From: Salinispora mooreana | Lineage (GTDB): Bacteria; Actinomycetota; Actinomycetes; Mycobacteriales; Micromonosporaceae | Assembly: GCF_000379065.1 (NCBI RefSeq) | Contig: NZ_KB900614.1 | Coordinates: 1,486,850-1,550,849 of the forward strand | Length of the DNA: 64,000 nt | Direction of reading: 5' to 3' | Part shown: positions 61,472 through 64,000 of the stretch, piece by piece | How positions within the stretch are numbered: position 1 is the stretch's first letter | Layout of the letters: each line of letters starts with the position of its first letter | Notes under the pieces: generated by a model | Told to the model about the DNA's origin: nothing | Database searches by the model: none | The model's input: only the letters and a program-made list of their open reading frames with translations | Program-made: the position numbers and the translations under genes

Positions 61472-64000
61472 CTAGGCGATGATGCTACGGGGCTGGGATA
61501 CGCGTGACGCATCAGTTCGGATCAGCGCGGAGCGGGATCGAATACCAAGCTTTCGGTAGATCTGCCGCAGATGGAATCCGACGGTGTGCGGTGAGATGAA
61601 CAAACGGTTGGCGGCCTGCTGGTTCGTAAGGCCGCCGGCCACTAGTTCGGCTACTTTTCGTTCGGTCTCGGTGAGACTTTCCCAGCCGGATTCTGGACGC
61701 TTCGCATGCTTCCAGTGCCGACGCCACACTCCGAGTCCCCGCAGCTGGGCGCGTACGCGGGCGGCCTCTCGCTCGGCACCAAACCGGACGTAGGCGTTCA
61801 TGGCACGGTCAAGTTCGACAACGGCGGACTCGTGGTTCCCCTGGAAGAGAAAGAGCCGGGCACGGTCCTCGGCTGTTGCGGCCTGGGCCCAGGGGTTTCG
61901 GTGTAGTCGACCGGCCTCCGCGAGGGCGTCGGTGTCCGCCTCAGCAAGCGCCCGGGCGTGTGTGGCCGCGGCGAGTAGCGCGGGAGTCTCCGGATTGAGC
62001 CTGCTGAGGTGGTCGATTGTGTCGACGATTGCTCCTGCGGTGTGGGGCTGGCCTGCCGTCAGTGCGCACCGTACCCACCAGGCGGCGACCGCCGGATCCT
62101 CCAGAACGATCTCACGAGGTGTGATGGGCTGCGCCCCGGTCTCGGTCAACACCTCCAGTGCTGCTGCGGGGCCGTCGTTCACCTCTGCCAACTGCGCCTG
62201 TAGCAGGAGATACTCGGCCTGCCAAGGGCTGGAAGAGTGCTGTGGGCCCTCCCCTTCCAGGGCCGTGAGATGGGTTGCGGCCAGCGCTGGATTTCCACGA
62301 CGTAGGGCTACGTGGGCCAGGACCAGCAACGCCTGTGGGGCGAATATCGGCATGTACGCGCCGTCCTGCCGCAAGGCGGCCCGGGCAACCGTTTCGGCGT
62401 CGTTCAGCTGCCCCTGGGCGAGATGCAGGGGCGCGCGAAGCGCGGCCTGCACCGCGGTCGCCGGGGTATTCGCCGTCGAGGCGGCTGTGTGGGCGAACCC
62501 TCGAAAGACCCCCTCCGCTTCGCCGTACTCATCGATCCGGATGAGCGCGAAGGTGAGGAACCAGCACGGGTCGAGGACCTGGACGGTGTCGCCAACGTAG
62601 TTGAGCGCCACAGCCTCCCGCAGGGTCCCCACCGCATCCGCCACCCGACCATCTCGCCACTGGTCCAATGCACGGACAGTCATTGCGCTAACCCTCATCG
62701 CCAGATCACGTCGGTTCGGTCTGCTGAGGATCTTGCGGGCTTGCTCGACCGCCGTACCGTCACCAATCAGGTAGGAAGCGGCGAGGTGGGTGACAACGGC
62801 TTCGGCACGCGGAAGTCCCCCCGCCTGCCTGGCCAGCACGTCGTCGGTGGCTTGGCGGGCGGCCGGCACGTCGCCTCGTAACAACAGGGCGGTCGACATC
62901 GATGCCTGCAGGGCAGCGATGTCGCGGGCAGGCGGTACCGACGCGGGCGCCATGCTCAAGGCCACGTCAATCTCGTCCCTGGCCAGGGTGACCGCCTCGT
63001 CCAAGCGCCCCGACTTGGTGAGCGCCTTGGCCGCGGTGTTCGCAAGACGCACGCGTTGGTCCTGTCCCGGGGCTAGCAGTTCCATCCCACGAATCGCCAG
63101 GGAGGCTGCGGTTGTGGGATCGGTGGCGACTAGACGTCGGGCTCCTGCCACGATGATCTCGATGTCCCTGGCGTTACCGGGCTCAGCTACGTGCGCCAGC
63201 TGAAGGGCAGCGCGTTCAGCCCCGTCAGGGCGTTGCAGCAGGACCTCCGCCGCCTGCCGATGCAACAACGCGCGTACCGGCGGCGGCACAGAGTCAAGGA
63301 CGACCCGCCAGATGGGGTCGGTGCGGAAGGCCAGTTTCGGCCCACGACAGACCAGCATCCTGCGTTCCATCGCCTCGTGCACCGCCGTCAGTAGGCCTGC
63401 CGGCGATTCGCCGAGCATCGCGGACAGTTCCTCCGGTGCGAACGGCGATCCGAGCACGGCCGCCAGCCGAAGGGACTTGACAGTCGACTCGGAGAGCTGC
63501 AGGAGATTTTCCTCGATCATGGAGGACAGCCGCCTCGGCACTGGTGCGGGTAGGTGAACAGCGTTGGCGTCACGCGAACCGCCCGACCCACCTGGAGTCA
63601 GCCCCAGGGTGCCCTCGACCGTACGGATGGCGCCATCTTCCATGAGCCCGCGTAACAGTTCGATCACTGCGGAGGGGGTATCGTTGATGCTTTCCACCAT
63701 GGCGAGCAGCGTTGAGTCGGGGACGGATCCGGTATGGTCGGCGACCAGTTGCTCCAGTGCCCTGGTCGAGAGCGGACTCAACCCTCGGATCGGTTCGACG
63801 GCCACTCGGCCCCGAAGTCTGCTCACGCACATCAACACCTGCTCGGAAGGCTCGGAACTGATCAACGAGGTGAAGGCCAGTAGCCACAGGACCGGTCGGC
63901 CCTTGAGCGCCAGAATTTGGTCACACAATGCTGTCAGGGTGGGGAAGTCAGCCAGGTGCAGGTCATCGAGCGTCACCACCGTGGGGACGTCCTCCGCGAC
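61472..64000 (-). CDS. staR: LAL-type LuxR regulator (StaR/RebR-like), N-terminus beyond the window
   Basis: C-terminal ~840 residues of a large ATP-binding activator. The first visible residues include VVTLDDLHLADFPTL, the Walker B strand of the STAND-type ATPase, so the Walker A part lies past the right edge. TPR-like helical repeats follow. The C-terminal ~60 residues are the LuxR helix-turn-helix: LTETERKVAELVAGGLTNQQ with ANRLFISPHTVGFHLRQIY. LAL regulators activate this kind of cluster. The gene is convergent to the staN-like gene. Confidence 0.9.
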   Translation of the reverse strand, partial: VAEDVPTVVTLDDLHLADFPTLTALCDQILALKGRPVLWLLAFTSLISSEPSEQVLMCVSRLRGRVAVEPIRGLSPLSTRALEQLVADHTGSVPDSTLLAMVESINDTPSAVIELLRGLMEDGAIRTVEGTLGLTPGGSGGSRDANAVHLPAPVPRRLSSMIEENLLQLSESTVKSLRLAAVLGSPFAPEELSAMLGESPAGLLTAVHEAMERRMLVCRGPKLAFRTDPIWRVVLDSVPPPVRALLHRQAAEVLLQRPDGAERAALQLAHVAEPGNARDIEIIVAGARRLVATDPTTAASLAIRGMELLAPGQDQRVRLANTAAKALTKSGRLDEAVTLARDEIDVALSMAPASVPPARDIAALQASMSTALLLRGDVPAARQATDDVLARQAGGLPRAEAVVTHLAASYLIGDGTAVEQARKILSRPNRRDLAMRVSAMTVRALDQWRDGRVADAVGTLREAVALNYVGDTVQVLDPCWFLTFALIRIDEYGEAEGVFRGFAHTAASTANTPATAVQAALRAPLHLAQGQLNDAETVARAALRQDGAYMPIFAPQALLVLAHVALRRGNPALAATHLTALEGEGPQHSSSPWQAEYLLLQAQLAEVNDGPAAALEVLTETGAQPITPREIVLEDPAVAAWWVRCALTAGQPHTAGAIVDTIDHLSRLNPETPALLAAATHARALAEADTDALAEAGRLHRNPWAQAATAEDRARLFLFQGNHESAVVELDRAMNAYVRFGAEREAARVRAQLRGLGVWRRHWKHAKRPESGWESLTETERKVAELVAGGLTNQQAANRLFISPHTVGFHLRQIYRKLGIRSRSALIRTDASRVSQPRSIIA

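Overview
This is a high-GC actinobacterial sequence, most likely from the Micromonosporaceae (Micromonospora/Salinispora type). That placement is an inference from GTG starts, ATGA gene overlaps, DUF397 and DUF574 genes, a TrmB/LuxR-type regulator and a staurosporine-type gene cluster. The window has three parts.

(1) Bases 1 to about 23,160 are an accessory, insertion-rich zone. It holds a mobilisation module (MobC-like protein, relaxase, possible oriT) flanked by two toxin-antitoxin loci, one with a frameshifted zeta toxin. A compact operon follows: an unknown 153-aa protein, a FolD-like enzyme and an amidase. Next comes a membrane-hydrolase (DUF457-like) gene destroyed by an IS701 element (4-bp CTAG duplication) and an ISAs1 element, then an IS982 copy killed by one extra G. 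Then a TrmB/LuxR-type regulator stands divergently from a 35-codon peptide gene coupled to an 81-aa gene. After these come a secreted NlpC/P60-like protein with FG-GAP repeats, and a serine resolvase beside a broken tniQ-like gene.

(2) Bases about 20,930 to 36,060 hold a complete type I-B CRISPR-Cas locus: cas6-cas8-cas7-cas5-cas3-cas4-cas1-cas2, all on the minus strand with overlapping genes. It is flanked by two arrays with the same 30-bp repeat in opposite orientation and with related leaders. Array 1 (18 repeats counting a split one) lies after cas2 and is read on the minus strand. Array 2 (13 repeats, the last truncated) lies upstream of cas6 and is read on the plus strand. The leader-distal terminal repeat of each array is broken by a different IS21-family element at nearly the same nucleotide and in the same orientation relative to the repeat. 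The first insertion has a clean 8-bp target duplication inside the repeat. The second IS21 element is decayed and carries a nested IS30.

(3) From about 36,090 to 43,760 come pseudogenes and ordinary transport genes: an MFS remnant, a DUF1801 gene, an intact DHA2 MFS exporter, an APC permease with an in-frame amber stop, a second ISAs1 copy with an intact target duplication, an ABC ATPase remnant and a DUF574 methyltransferase. From 44,313 to the right edge is an indolocarbazole cluster. The core enzymes are tryptophan oxidase (staO), chromopyrrolate synthase (staD), P450 StaP and flavoenzyme StaC, which carries the StaC-type Val/Asn pair and so predicts a K252c aglycone. Sugar genes are staA, staE, staI, staJ and staK. 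Attachment genes are the glycosyltransferase staG and a StaN-like P450. There is one methyltransferase and a LAL regulator (staR-like, cut by the edge). The sugar 4,6-dehydratase staB is only an internally deleted remnant, so this step must come from elsewhere in the genome or the sugar branch is dead. Only one sugar methyltransferase candidate is present, whereas staurosporine needs two.
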